Below, piece by piece: positions 29,601 through 41,600 of a stretch of DNA of 64,000 nt; the first letter of the stretch is position 1; every line of letters begins with the position of its first letter. The notes under the pieces are model-generated. The model was not told the DNA's origin and did not search any database. It was given only the letters and a program-made list of their open reading frames with translations. Source of the DNA: Otis tarda (lineage: Eukaryota > Chordata > Aves > Otidiformes > Otididae). The DNA is taken from positions 187,398,053 through 187,462,052 of the forward strand of contig CM048552.1 in the NCBI GenBank assembly GCA_026413225.1. Direction: 5' to 3'. Position numbers and translations under genes: made by a program.

Positions 29601-32600
29601 AGGAGAGCTTCTGCATGAAGCTGCACACTCTGCCCAGCTTACCAGGAATGCTGGCAACCCATGCTGGGCTACACAAACCCCTCTGGGCCACTCCTCTGTC
29701 CAGACCAGAAATGGCATAGCACTGAGCAGGTTACAGCAACCCAGGGACAATCTTAGGTTGCCTCAGCTCCACTGGAGAGTGTCACCCAAAGTTCCAAGGG
29801 GCAATTGCAGTCAGCAGGTTTTTGACAGTGCAAGGGAGGAAAACAAAGCAGAGATTCCCCAGCTGTTTGCAGTGCACCAACGAACCGAGGCTGCCTGCTG
29901 CTCTGCAGCACAGTGCCTCCCGCCACCTCCATCCATAGAGACATGCTCGCTGGATTCTCTGATTTTCACACAGGCACACATGGCTGGACCCATACTGGAG
30001 GTCTGGGGTGCTGGGGAAACATCACAAAAGTGAGATGCTCTGGGAGCTGCTGTCACTCATGAGTTCCTGCAGTTGCATCAAACTGCACAGCAGTAGGCAC
30101 TTGCATGCTCCTCTTGCTACAGTTGCCTCCAGCGGGGCTTACGGGAGCTGTCACCAGGGACAGTCTGGCAGTGCTGCTGGGACACAGCAAGGAGGAAAGA
30201 GCCCCATGTTCACCATGCTCTGTGGGAGAATATGCAGGGGAGGTCCGTGTGGTCCTTTGGGTAGGCATGTCATGATCCAACAGAGATGAACCTTCCTTAC
30301 AGAGTCCAGGAGGACTCCCTTCCATGATCCCTGCAGTACACCTTCCTCACATGGCCATACCAAGGTATAGGAGTTGGCATAAGCATTTTGTCAAAGCCCT
30401 GGGGCAGGGAAAAACATATTTGAAAAGGAACATGTAGTTTTGTTGGGTATGGTGGCCTTCTAGTGGTTCATTTGTTAAAAGCCTTACTCTTAAAAATAAT
30501 TAGTTTAGTTTAAAGTTTTCAAGTAAGGTCTTTATGTTCTTTAAAAATATTTTAGGGAGAGTAAATAATTTTATTTAGCCTACCAAGGGGCTTTAGCTTA
30601 GCCATGCTGGCTGGTTTTGGGTGTGCTAGTTTTGTTTGTAAATGTTCAGCAGTGCTCTTAAAAGTAGCACCTTGCCCAGTGACTGGTAAGCTATCGATCA
30701 TCTCCCACAACAAAGTATTATTGTAAGTAGCTGCAGCTGCTGTAGTGATTGAACAGCGTTAATTGTGTCTGGAAAGGCCATGAATATGTCTGCCAAATGA
30801 TCTGCTAGCGACAGAGAATGACGGCATGTGCATAGGCTTTGGTCTTGGCAGGTGTATGCAGCCAGGTCCAGTGTCATACGGTGGCCCAGCACTGTCAGTG
30901 TACGTGACTGGACATGTTCTGTGGAGGTTTTGCTGTGACACTGTGTCTGGAGCTGCGAAATCTTCTGTTTGTTGAAAGAGATCAAAACATAGAGATTGGG
31001 GATGTGACGCAGTGCTAGTCAGGACTCCAGAATGGCTCACAGGGCATTGGCCTCCTACAGGTATTAACTCCTTCCCTTGCCTGAGGAAGAGTAGTGCAAG
31101 CATTTGAATGGACGTTTGGGATGCTCTGACAAATTAAACTTTTCATTCTGTGTCAATCTTTCATAACTATCACTGTCCCCTCTTCTTCGGCCACAGCACC
31201 AGCTGCAGACATGGACAACCTCCACTGCTAGCAACCTTCTCTTAGCCCAGGCAGCTACTCTCACATTCCTGTGGGACTGTGGGTGTTGAAGAAACCGTTC
31301 CCTCAGCTCAGCAGTCTCTTACAGCCCATGCCAGCCCCGTACAGGCTGGTCCTGCCGCATGGCTGTTGCTGCTTTGCACTTTGTACAGCCTTCTCCACCC
31401 TGATCCTTGTAGCTGCACCTTCTTGCCAGGGGGTGCGTTTCCAGTCCATGCTCCTTTTGGATGATGTAACAGCTCCTGCCTTTTTTTTTTATTCTTATTT
31501 ATCTATTTAACACACACTTGTTCTGCTGAGCAAGATTTGTAGACCTGCTTCTGCCCAATGCTTTTCGCAGCCTGCCCATTTTGGGGGTGTCCCCCTGCCT
31601 CCTTGCTTTCAAGCCACCTCACACCCTTAGTTCTGCTTTCCCCTATGCACAGCCTCTTGTCTTGTGCTTTTCTTGCACAGGCTAAGCTTTTCTTTCTTAC
31701 TATTAAGTTCCACCTCTCTTTTGGTGCTTGCTGTTACTTTTCACAGTTGTAATTCTCCCTTTCAGATAGCCTAGCTTCTTGCCATGCACTGGCTGTGCTG
31801 CTCAGACCTTTGCCTTTACACACAGTGCAGACCATCCTTTCCTCTGTGCTCTGCCAGCCGACATCTCGGCATGCACCTCCTGGCTGCAGCATCTTTAGTC
31901 TAGGCACAGCCCTTCCATCCTCTCTCCAGCCTGCTCTTTGCACAGTGCTTGCTGCTGCTTTCTCATAGCAGGAGTGCAGCTCCCCTGCTCCCTCCCACCC
32001 TCCAGCTGCAGATGGATATGCTCTCTTCTCCTGTCTGCAGCTTCTCTACTTTCCGTACAGCATAATCTTCCCCCACGCGAGGGCTCTTTCTCATGGAAAG
32101 ATCTGCTCTTGCTTGAGGCTTGCTGTGGCTTTTTCTGTGCTGTGACCACATTCACCTTCCATCTCCCCTTCTCCATCCTGCTGTTGTTGCAGTGAGCAGC
32201 TTTGGAAGTGTTTGCTCCACTTTTTTTTTTCTGCACACAAATGGTGATCAAACTTTCTATGGATGAAGGACCAGCTTTTAGTTTGGTACTTCACGACCCT
32301 TGAATCTGTGTTAATCCTAGGGCCTAGACCTCTTCCTTGCTCCACTATCAACTTCCAGCCTTCTGACATTTTGCTTCTTTAAGCCTTACATGGGTAAAAT
32401 TCCCTCTAAATGACAAAAGACTTTCTACTTGCATTTCTCCTTTCTTTCCTCCCTTACTTAGATGACCTCCACTGTGCTCTTGCCCTTGGTCCAGATATTT
32501 CTGCCATCAGCTTGTGTGTGATGGCACCAGCTAATACGTGCAGGACTTGCCGGTGGACAACAGAGTGTTGAATTGAGAACTCTTTTCAGGAAGGGAGGAT

Positions 32601-35600
32601 AAGTGAAGCTATCAGGCAGAATCATAGGATTGTAAGGTTAGAAGAGACCTCCAAGATCATCAAGTCCAGCCGTCAACCCAAGACTACCATGTCTACTAAA
32701 CCATGTTCTGAAGTGCCACGTCTACACGTTCTTTGAACACCTCCAGGGATGGTGACTCCACCACTTCCTTGGGCAGTTTGTTCCAGTGCCTAATCACTCT
32801 TTCAGTAAAGAAGAGTTTCCTAATATCCACATTTCTTTAATGTCTACTCCTTACCTGCCAGAGAGCTACCTCACCATACACGGACAAAACTTCTAGCAAA
32901 AGATACAAGCCCTGCCTTGTAGAAGAAGTTTTAGGAGGGCTGGGTGGTGCCAGCTATCCCCACAGACAGTTCAAATCATGGGAAGCCAACACTAGCGGTA
33001 GCAGTTGCCTCCTGCTGAGAAAACATTCCTGGACAGGCCTTGAACATCCTGATCTCAGCCAATTTTGCACATCCTGTGGAAGTGCGTGAGTCGGTCTACG
33101 GCACTGCTGGTGCATGCAAGCCCCTGGGACATGTATGTGAGCCCATCAGGTGCATGCAGCAACCTGCATCCCATCATGGCCCTTTCTGCACTGCATTGCT
33201 CCACCGGCTACTGCAGGTGCTGCCAGGGAGACCAACATATAGGTAAAGACAAGCATTAGTCACCCGTGGGGTCACTGAATTTCTTCCCAGAGAAATATAG
33301 AGGGTGGAGAGGAGAGAGGATCTGTTTAAAAGAGCTCAAATGATGCCTGGGCGGTCCTCATCCTTCTGTCTTGGTTACAAACCTGGAGCTTAAAAGTGTG
33401 TGGGAACGAGAGCCAAAATCTGAGCTCTTCTATGGGCAAGGGTGAAAGCATCTGGGCACAGTCCATGTCAGACGCTGTAAACTGATCTAGCTGCCGATCA
33501 CAGTTATGGCAACTTGTGTCAATGCATCTATTGATTTTTCTCCTCAGGGAATCTAGGTCTAAAAAGCAGTGGGGCAGATGTTGGCTTGTGCAAGCCTCCT
33601 GTTCTTTGCTACAACTGGTTCCCCCTCACAGAGTCTGAACACAGCTCTCATCTGTGCTGTGTATTTCCGTCAGGCAGGCAGCAATCTTCCCGTTCTGTTC
33701 TGAGGAATTTCTCTGCATTTCAAACGGAGGTTTCAGGGTGATTTTTAAGCTTCCAAAGATATTTAATCTTTCCAGTGTGTCAGCTTTTACACAAACACAA
33801 GCAGCCTGCTTTGTGTGACACATGTTGCTAGGTCTCAGAACAGTGGTAAACCAGTAGGGCTGTAGACTGGGGAGCATGGCATTCGCTGCTAAGTTACAGC
33901 TGAGAATAATTCTGCATGTCTTTCCAGCTACTGTTTTGTTAGAAAGTCAGCTCAATCAGCACTTCACGACCAAGCCCACTGGTCATTCATACAAAAAACC
34001 ATCTGTAGAAGCCTGGGTTCCCTCGTTCTAATGAAAAGCTTTTGATGACTTTGTTTAGGTAGCAGCCCAAATTCATTCCTTCAGCTGTTTAATCTTGGCA
34101 AGCTATTACCTTTTTATTTTGTTGCAGGTTTTTTTAAAATTACTATTATTTATTTAATCCAAATTTCCTTTTTAGTTGGTTTTCATGCAGTGCTAAAACA
34201 TCCCTTTGGTGCAGGGTTGTGCCTGTGCTGTAACTTATCATTCTGCTGGGGTACCACAGTCTGCTGCCCACATCCACCAGAGCTCACAGCGGGAGGAGCG
34301 GCAGCGTGGGCAACTGCACTGCTGTCATAAAACCCACTCGAAAGAGGTTTCAGTAGAGCATAGAGTCCTTTCTGCAATGGCAGCTTTCTTGGTCATGATA
34401 CAGTGATGGGATGGGAGGAAGACTTGTGCTACTGTAAAAGATAAATGGCTGCAACAGGCATGGAAGGAATTAAGTCTTGCTTCTCTTCTTTCTCATGCAA
34501 GTGCCAAACGTGCAGAGCAGGGACCTTACAAGTCTGCATGGTAGCTCACGTCAACAGGACTATTAAACACCAATTTCTTCTGTAGGGAAGGGTGAGCGGG
34601 TGAGTAGGGAGTGGAGGAGTTGGGTGCAGTTGGTATTTGCAGTGGTCTTCTTGCCCCCGTGTTCTTCCCTGCGATGTGATTATGTCTGTCTGCTTAATTT
34701 TCAGCTCATCAAAGCAGGGTCATGATGATTCTGTTTGTCCTGGAGATGGAGTGGGTGTTAAGCACCGGACAAGACAAAAACTTCACGTGGCACTGTTCGG
34801 AGAGCGGCCAGCGCCTGGGAGGGTACCGCACCAGCGCAGGCGCCTGTGGCCTGCAGTATCCTTTGCTGAGCTCTCAGTTTCTGCTCTTTGGCACTCAAAC
34901 AGACCCTTTAGTGTATTTTTCTAGTTGTCCTCCAAATTTTGTGCCCTGTGTAGGTTCAATGCTTTGTGAGAGAAACTGTTATTTGAAGCCGATTTTAAAA
35001 ACTGTCTGTTCTCCTCGCTTTGTCTCCTTAATGCGCGGTGGCATATTTAGGTCTGAGCATTTTTGAGCAAAACAATGGGCAATCTGCAATCTATTGTGGT
35101 CTGCTATTGTAATAAATATGGACAGGGTCTTCATTTAAACATGCAGCACATGCTTTCTTCTAAGAATTAACGGTAGCAAAGTGAGTTGGTGATCAGGTCA
35201 GCGTTCCTGTGTGTATGCATGGTAAAAATTAAATTACTTTAATACAAAATAATGAGTACTTGTCCTTCACTCTGGAACAGCCCACTATGCATTGGGAATT
35301 TGGGTTAACTAAAGAGTAAATAGCTCCAGAAATGGCACTTGAGTGGCTTATTCACCTAGAGCTGCCCCAGCTGCCTGACAATAAAAGACATATTAATTCA
35401 GCTTTATTGCAAATGAAAAGGGAAGTGGAAAAGTATGAGCTCTTATGCTGAAACCAAGGATTAGCATAAACAGACTTTTTTTTTTTGCCCTGTAGTGTAC
35501 ATGGTATAGATGGTGTATGTTTTGCTAGTTCATGGGAAGTGAAACTGGCTCAAAATTGCTGTCTGAATATGGACCTGCTTTATATCATCTGGTCATTCAG

Positions 35601-38600
35601 CCAATATAAATAGCATAAAGACTGAACTGAATTTTTAAATAAATGATAAATAGTTTTTAAAGCATGATGCAGAAATTTGTCCTGTATTTCCTAAACCTCT
35701 CTAGAGAACAGACTGTTTCGAGTGATTCAGAATTTTGGAAGACACTTTAATTTGGGTCATCAGATCATTCTGGTAGAAGACAGGGAAAGGGAAAATTGTT
35801 GACAAATATGCAAAAGCTTGGCAGAACCACAAATGTTGTTTTTTTTTTCCCCAGTGTCCTGTGTGCATAAAATCAGTGGTAAGCAATTTATTCTTAAATA
35901 TACAGCATGGACTCTAAATGTGGAATCAAATTGGATGAAGAGGTCAGAATCTGTCCAGGTGGGTGGTTCCAGTAGGTGGCTGAATGGGACCAGATTTTAT
36001 TCAGTTTAGAATATGATGTTATGCACCTGATGTAGCTGACTCTTCCCCAGATGTGACATAAACAATAGCCTTTTGTTGCATTTGTAAACTTAATTATAAT
36101 GAAGAAGCAGAAAACTAGTAATAGTTATTTTATACAATTTTGGAAATTTTATACAATTTTTGGAAAGTGAGTGGGCACCATCTAACTCTAGCACCTAAGT
36201 TAAGAGCCTGGAGAGATGACTCCTCTGTTCGTGGCAAAGCGCTACTTCAAAGATGTTTCTTAGTAAAAACACAGATTGCATCCTCTGGAATAGTCTCATT
36301 TTTTATCACTCTTTCATTTACTCAGGCAGACAGCATTATTAATATGAACAGGTATGAGGGTGATGCCTGAAAGTACACTCTGAATACCTCCTTGAAACTG
36401 GAGCACTATTCACAAGGTTGGAGTATACTCATGTTAAAAGAATTAGTAAGTCATGAAAGGAATGCAAAGCTTGTATAAGCAATGTATTTTCCTCAGCATT
36501 TATCCATCAGATTTGATGTGGAAACTCGGCACGTGTTTGTTGGTGATCATTCTGGGCAAGTGACCATACTCAAACTAGAGCAAGAGTCCTGCAGCCTTGT
36601 AACGACATTTAAGGGACACACAGGTAAGGCCTCAGGAGGAGACCCAGTTCAGTTCTTCACCTGTGCTCAGCATCACGGTGGTTTGACTCTCCTGTGAAAC
36701 ACTAGGATGACTTGTGTCAGTGCATGGCGTGGAAGGGAGATAGACCTTAAACTGTCACTACAGCTCAGGGAAGTTTATTCTTTATTGGTAAAAACAAGAG
36801 CAATCAAACTTCTGGTCAGAAAACTTCTGTGGCAGAAAACACCACAATCAGTAGCTGCTAATTAGAGCAGAGTGAGTGTAGAGCAAGTTGTGGTAATTCT
36901 AGGGAGAAAAGGACGCTCCTCAAGGAAAGACCCATACTGGTAGACACTTTTGCCCAATTGGAATAGGCACATCTTGGAGGCACTAACTGCTTGTTTCACT
37001 GCTGGGACTTGTGCCCCATCACACTGTAAAAACAGCAACCCTGGGATGTGATCCTGCCGTGTAACAGAAGAAATGGTGGTTGTTTGTTGGCATTTTATCT
37101 CCATATCCCTCCTCTCTGATGGAACACTAATAACTCAGTCACAAGGTAGCACAAGGCAGTTCAATCCTCATGCTAGGATATTGTGAAGATGCCCGTGATA
37201 CTTCACACTTGCTTCTCTTTTGTAATAAAACCTGTCTTCTGGGAATGATGGAGATGAAAAGCTGTGTAATCACACAGTGACCATCCTTCTACTGCACTTT
37301 ACTGCTCGGTGGATTCATCCATGTGAGTGACAGTGGAGCACTCTGCCTGCAGAAGAGCAGGGTGAGGCTTCAGTAGGTTTTCTAGGCTGCTTGTTTTCAA
37401 CCAGCAAGCACAGTGGCCGCATGGCCTTTGCTAAAGAGACTTGCATTTTAATCAGTATGTCTCCATATTTTTTTGCTCTATCTTTATATATATATATTTA
37501 ACTACATTCCTATCTTCTGCTTTCTGTAATGGAATGACTGTTGTGCATCTCCTGTTTCAGGTGGTGTTACTGCTCTCTGTTGGGACCCAATACAGCGAGT
37601 TTTGTTCTCAGGCAGTTCTGACCATTCCATTATCATGTGGGATATCGGAGGAAGAAAAGGAACAGCCATTGAGCTGCAAGGACATAAGTACGTTCAAAGC
37701 CCTTCCCCCTGCTTCTGTGGGAGAAAAGCTAAAGGCAGAAGCCACATCTGGAAGCAAATAGCTCAAAGGTTACAGTTTTCGCATGCCTCAAGCTTGTATG
37801 TGTGACTCCCTGTGGTCCATATATAACTGAAATAAGCTTCTTGTAGTAAGTTTTTCAGCATTGGGCCCATAGGCTGGTTTGAGAGTCTGCAAAGGGTGGT
37901 GAAGGAAAGTAGAAATCTATAGTTTTGAATGTGTTATGCCACAGCTTGCATCTTTGTTCCAAGGACGAGGGTCCTCAAATAAGAACGGCTGCCGGGAAAT
38001 TCTCATTTTAGGTGTCAAGATCTTTCCTTCCCCTAGAGGGAGCATCAGGCTTGGACAATTAGACCCTTTTTCCTCCATGCTGACTTTTTCCACACCACTT
38101 TACCTACAGCCTGAATTCTAAGTAATGTGCTTTACCCATGGGGGCCTTCACCATCTCCTCAATGCAAAGAGGCTTCACCTTTGCACGTACAGTCCTCACA
38201 TTTGTGCAGCATAATAGAAGTCTTTGAAGAAGAGTAAGCCTGTGCTGGGCATTGAGTAGAAATCAGAATGGCTCTAGTTGCAATGACCTCCAGGCCTCTT
38301 AACAGTGGCAATACAAGTTTGTTTCAGTGTATTGGGAGTGCAATATGTAGGACTTGCGTGCCAGGTTCAGGTCTGGCAAGGCAAAATCCCATGGTGGTTT
38401 TGGTCTAACGTTTTTTTACATATTCGTATGTTTCTTTTGAGTGATGCTGCACTCTGCTGAGCGATTTAGATGCCCCTGGGATTTCAGAGCACTGCAAAGC
38501 TCTTGCTGAAATTCCCAGATCACCCTCGTACCCTACCAATCATGCTTGCTAATGCACTGCTGCTAGATTTATGGCTGTGGAAATTAGTTCTCCTAATACG

Positions 38601-41600
38601 AAGTTAGCCTCTGGGTTTTAATCTGTGGCACGGCTGTTGGCTGGCACTGTACAGCATAGAGACCTGATCCCAAGGGACTTAAGCAACATTTCACCTAATG
38701 CTGCCACTGGCGTCAGCAGGCGGGTGCTGTGTTGCACCAAACTGTCCCGTAAATGCATTTGCCTCTGGAGGAGCAGCCATATGTACAAGCAAATGTGTTA
38801 GTGTGAAAGTCCTTTGGGTAGACAAGACCTGTGGTGACAGCAAAGAAAACCAAATGTGTGGGTTATTTCCAGCCATTGTGTGCTCAGTTACTGTCTCTTC
38901 CTAACTTTGTTTTTTCCATAACAATGTTGTATGGTCTTTGTTTCCCAGGTTGTTTCTTAATAGCTTAAGATGAGGCCTGATTTTCTTTCTTTTATGAAAG
39001 AATGAGCACAACTATGAGGGTTTAAACTGCATTATTTCTCCCATGTTGCTTTTTCTTAAGAAGCAAAAGCACCTAAATCTTCCACCTTACCTTGGGAAGA
39101 CTTAGGAACAATTTAGTGATGACTACATTGTTTTTGAAACTCTCTATGCTTGTTAATGCTAAAAGAAAATCTTCAGTACTTCCTCAGTGCTTCTTTCCTA
39201 GATGTTGCAGAGATTTATGAAAACAAGGTTGTTACTTACTTTCTGACAAAAAGGTACCTTGCCAGGGCTGTGTTTGTGCATCCGGATGTGCCTTCAGAGA
39301 GGCCTGGAGCTGCAGCTCTGTTCAGGCTTTGCAGTGCAACTGGGACCTCCCATCTCAGGAGCAGCATAAGCAGTTATCAGAACAGGTGTTTGCTTTCGTG
39401 GGTGCTGCCCAGATGAGCAACACTCTGGTTCTGGTCTCAGCTGGACAGCAAAGACTGATTTGCATCCGATGGACGCCATGTACAGTGAGGGAAGGAGGAA
39501 AACATATGGGCAAACAAGTGATTTATACTGTTCTACTAGATGATGACCTAGACGAGGGGATTGAGTGTACCCTCAGTAAGTTTGCAGATGACACCAAGTT
39601 GGGTGGCGGTGTTGATCTGCCTGAGGGTAGGGAGGCCCTTCAGAGGGATCTGGACAGGCTGGATCGGTGGGCTGAGCTGAATGGGATGAGGTTCAACAAG
39701 GCCAAGTGTCGGGTCCTGCACTTTGGCCACGATAACCCCATGCAGCGCTATAGGCTCGGAGCTGAGTGGCTGGAGGACTGTGAAGAGGAAAGGGACCTGG
39801 GGGTGTTGGTTGATGCTCAGCTGAACATGAGCCGACAGTGTGCCCAGGTGGCCAAGAGGGCCAACGGCATCCTGGCCTGCATTAGAAATAGTGTGGCCAG
39901 CAGGAGCAGGGAGGTAATCATCCCCCTGTATTCGGCACTGGTGAGGCCACACCTCGAGTATTGTGTTCAGTTTTGGGCCCCTCACTACAAGAAAGACATT
40001 GAAGCCCTGGAACGTGTCCAGAGAAGGGCAACAAAGCTGGTGAGGGGTCTGGAGCACAAGTCTTATGAGGAGCGGCTGAGAGAGTTGGGATTGTTTAGTC
40101 TGGAGAAGAGGAGGCTCAGGGGAGACCTCATTGCACTCTATAGCTTCCTGAAGGCAGGTTGTGATGAGCAGGGGTTTGGCCTCTTCTTCCAGGCAACAAG
40201 CAGGACCCGAGGAAATGGCCACAAGTTGTACCAAAGGAGGTTTAGATTGGACGTGAGGAAAAACTTTTTCTCTCAAAGAGTGGTCAGGCACTGGAATGGC
40301 CTGCCCAGGGAGGTGGTGGAGTCGCCGTCCCTGGCAGTGTTCAAGAGGCGGCTTGATGAGAAGCTACAAGATATGGTTTAGTAGCTGTGACAGCAATGGT
40401 AGTGGGAAGACGGTTGGACTAGATGATCTTATAGGTCCCATCCAACCATGTGATTCTATGATTCTATGATTCTATACTGTATTGTGTGCTAGCCATAGAT
40501 GGTTGATTAGTAACTGTCTTGTTTCTTTTTCAGTGATAAAGTTCAGTCTCTCTCCTATGCTCACCACACTCGGCAGCTCATCTCCTGTGGTGCAGATGGG
40601 GGAATTGTCGTCTGGAACATGGATGTTGAGAGGCAGGAGGTAGATACTCAGTTCTTGTTGATTTGGTCTGAAACAGTCTTGGGAAGAAGGGGCCTAAAAT
40701 GTGCAACTTTCAACCTGAACGAGATCATTCCAGGCTTTAAAAATGTTTTTTGGACATGCTCCAGTTCTTATACAGCAATTATGCTGTGCCTTTGATAATA
40801 TGGTACAGGGGAAATTGTCTGGCAGAAAATGCATATTAAGTAGGCTGCTAAATGGCTCTTACTTTTTACGTTGTTGCTCCAAAAGACGCCCTCTGAGGAG
40901 GGTATTGTAAGATGTTCTGCTTTGTTTTTCAGGACATCATGAGAAATATTGTCAGTTAAAAGGTAAATGGATGAATTGATAATTATTAGGTGTTTTTAAG
41001 AAAACAAAACAGAAAGCTGTTTGTCATCTCTGGAAACCTGCAACCCAGGGTTTTTTTTCATGTTCTCGCTAAAAAGACATTTAACTAGGGCTTCAATCTC
41101 ACCCGCTACTCAGTCATGCTTCCCTATGGTGTAACCATGTGGAAGTGGGGTAAACAATGACTTTGCCGATCCAGACAGTAAGATTTCACCCACACACTCT
41201 TAATTGCTTTTGTACCGCCCGGCCAACGAATGTAAGCGGGTGCAAAAATGCGCCCTGGGTCTTTGGCACCGTGGGAGCAGCCTCCGCTCGGCAATTTCTG
41301 AGACCTGACTCAGAGAGGGGGAGCGAGCACTGTACTGAGTGAGTCAGGCATCAGCCCTGCTCGGCAGCCTGGCAAATCCTGGTAACGTGAGTCACGGCAA
41401 ACCTCTGCCCTGTTGCTGGGGAAGGCAGGAAGGCACCTCAAGTCCCTGTGGTGGGTAGATCTCAGCAAGGGTTTTGGCTGCATAGGCTTTCGGCAGCATT
41501 GGCTTTCACCAGCTTTGCTGGTTTTCAAGGTGTTTGGCCTTCCCTGCGTCGTATGTGTCTCCTTGGAGCAAGGAGGAAAGCTAAGTGGAAAATTGGATTT

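Larger units (their letters stand above)
27580..34704 (+). other. WDFY2: WDFY2 intron 4
   Basis: A 7.1-kb intron with donor gtaaga and acceptor ttaattttcag. It differs in texture from the other introns: about 28.6-31.2 kb is richer in G and C, and about 31.27-32.48 kb is strongly C/T-rich on the + strand. An antisense CR1 fragment lies at 32619-32845. Overlapping short open frames on both strands reflect the composition and show no domain. Confidence 0.88.
37688..40533 (+). other. WDFY2: WDFY2 intron 7
   Basis: A 2.85-kb intron with donor gtacgt and acceptor gtttctttttcag. Its last third is occupied by a sense CR1 (about 39540-40475), leaving only about 58 bases of non-CR1 sequence before exon 8. 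The rest is unremarkable. Confidence 0.92.

Noticed and set aside
28590..32480. Possible endogenous retrovirus in WDFY2 intron 4
   Set aside because: No paired terminal repeats, primer-binding site, or gag/pol/env motif was visible. Only unusual composition supports it.
39548..40291. 247-codon minus-strand open frame
   Set aside because: It is the antisense shadow of the CR1 ORF2 coding sequence.
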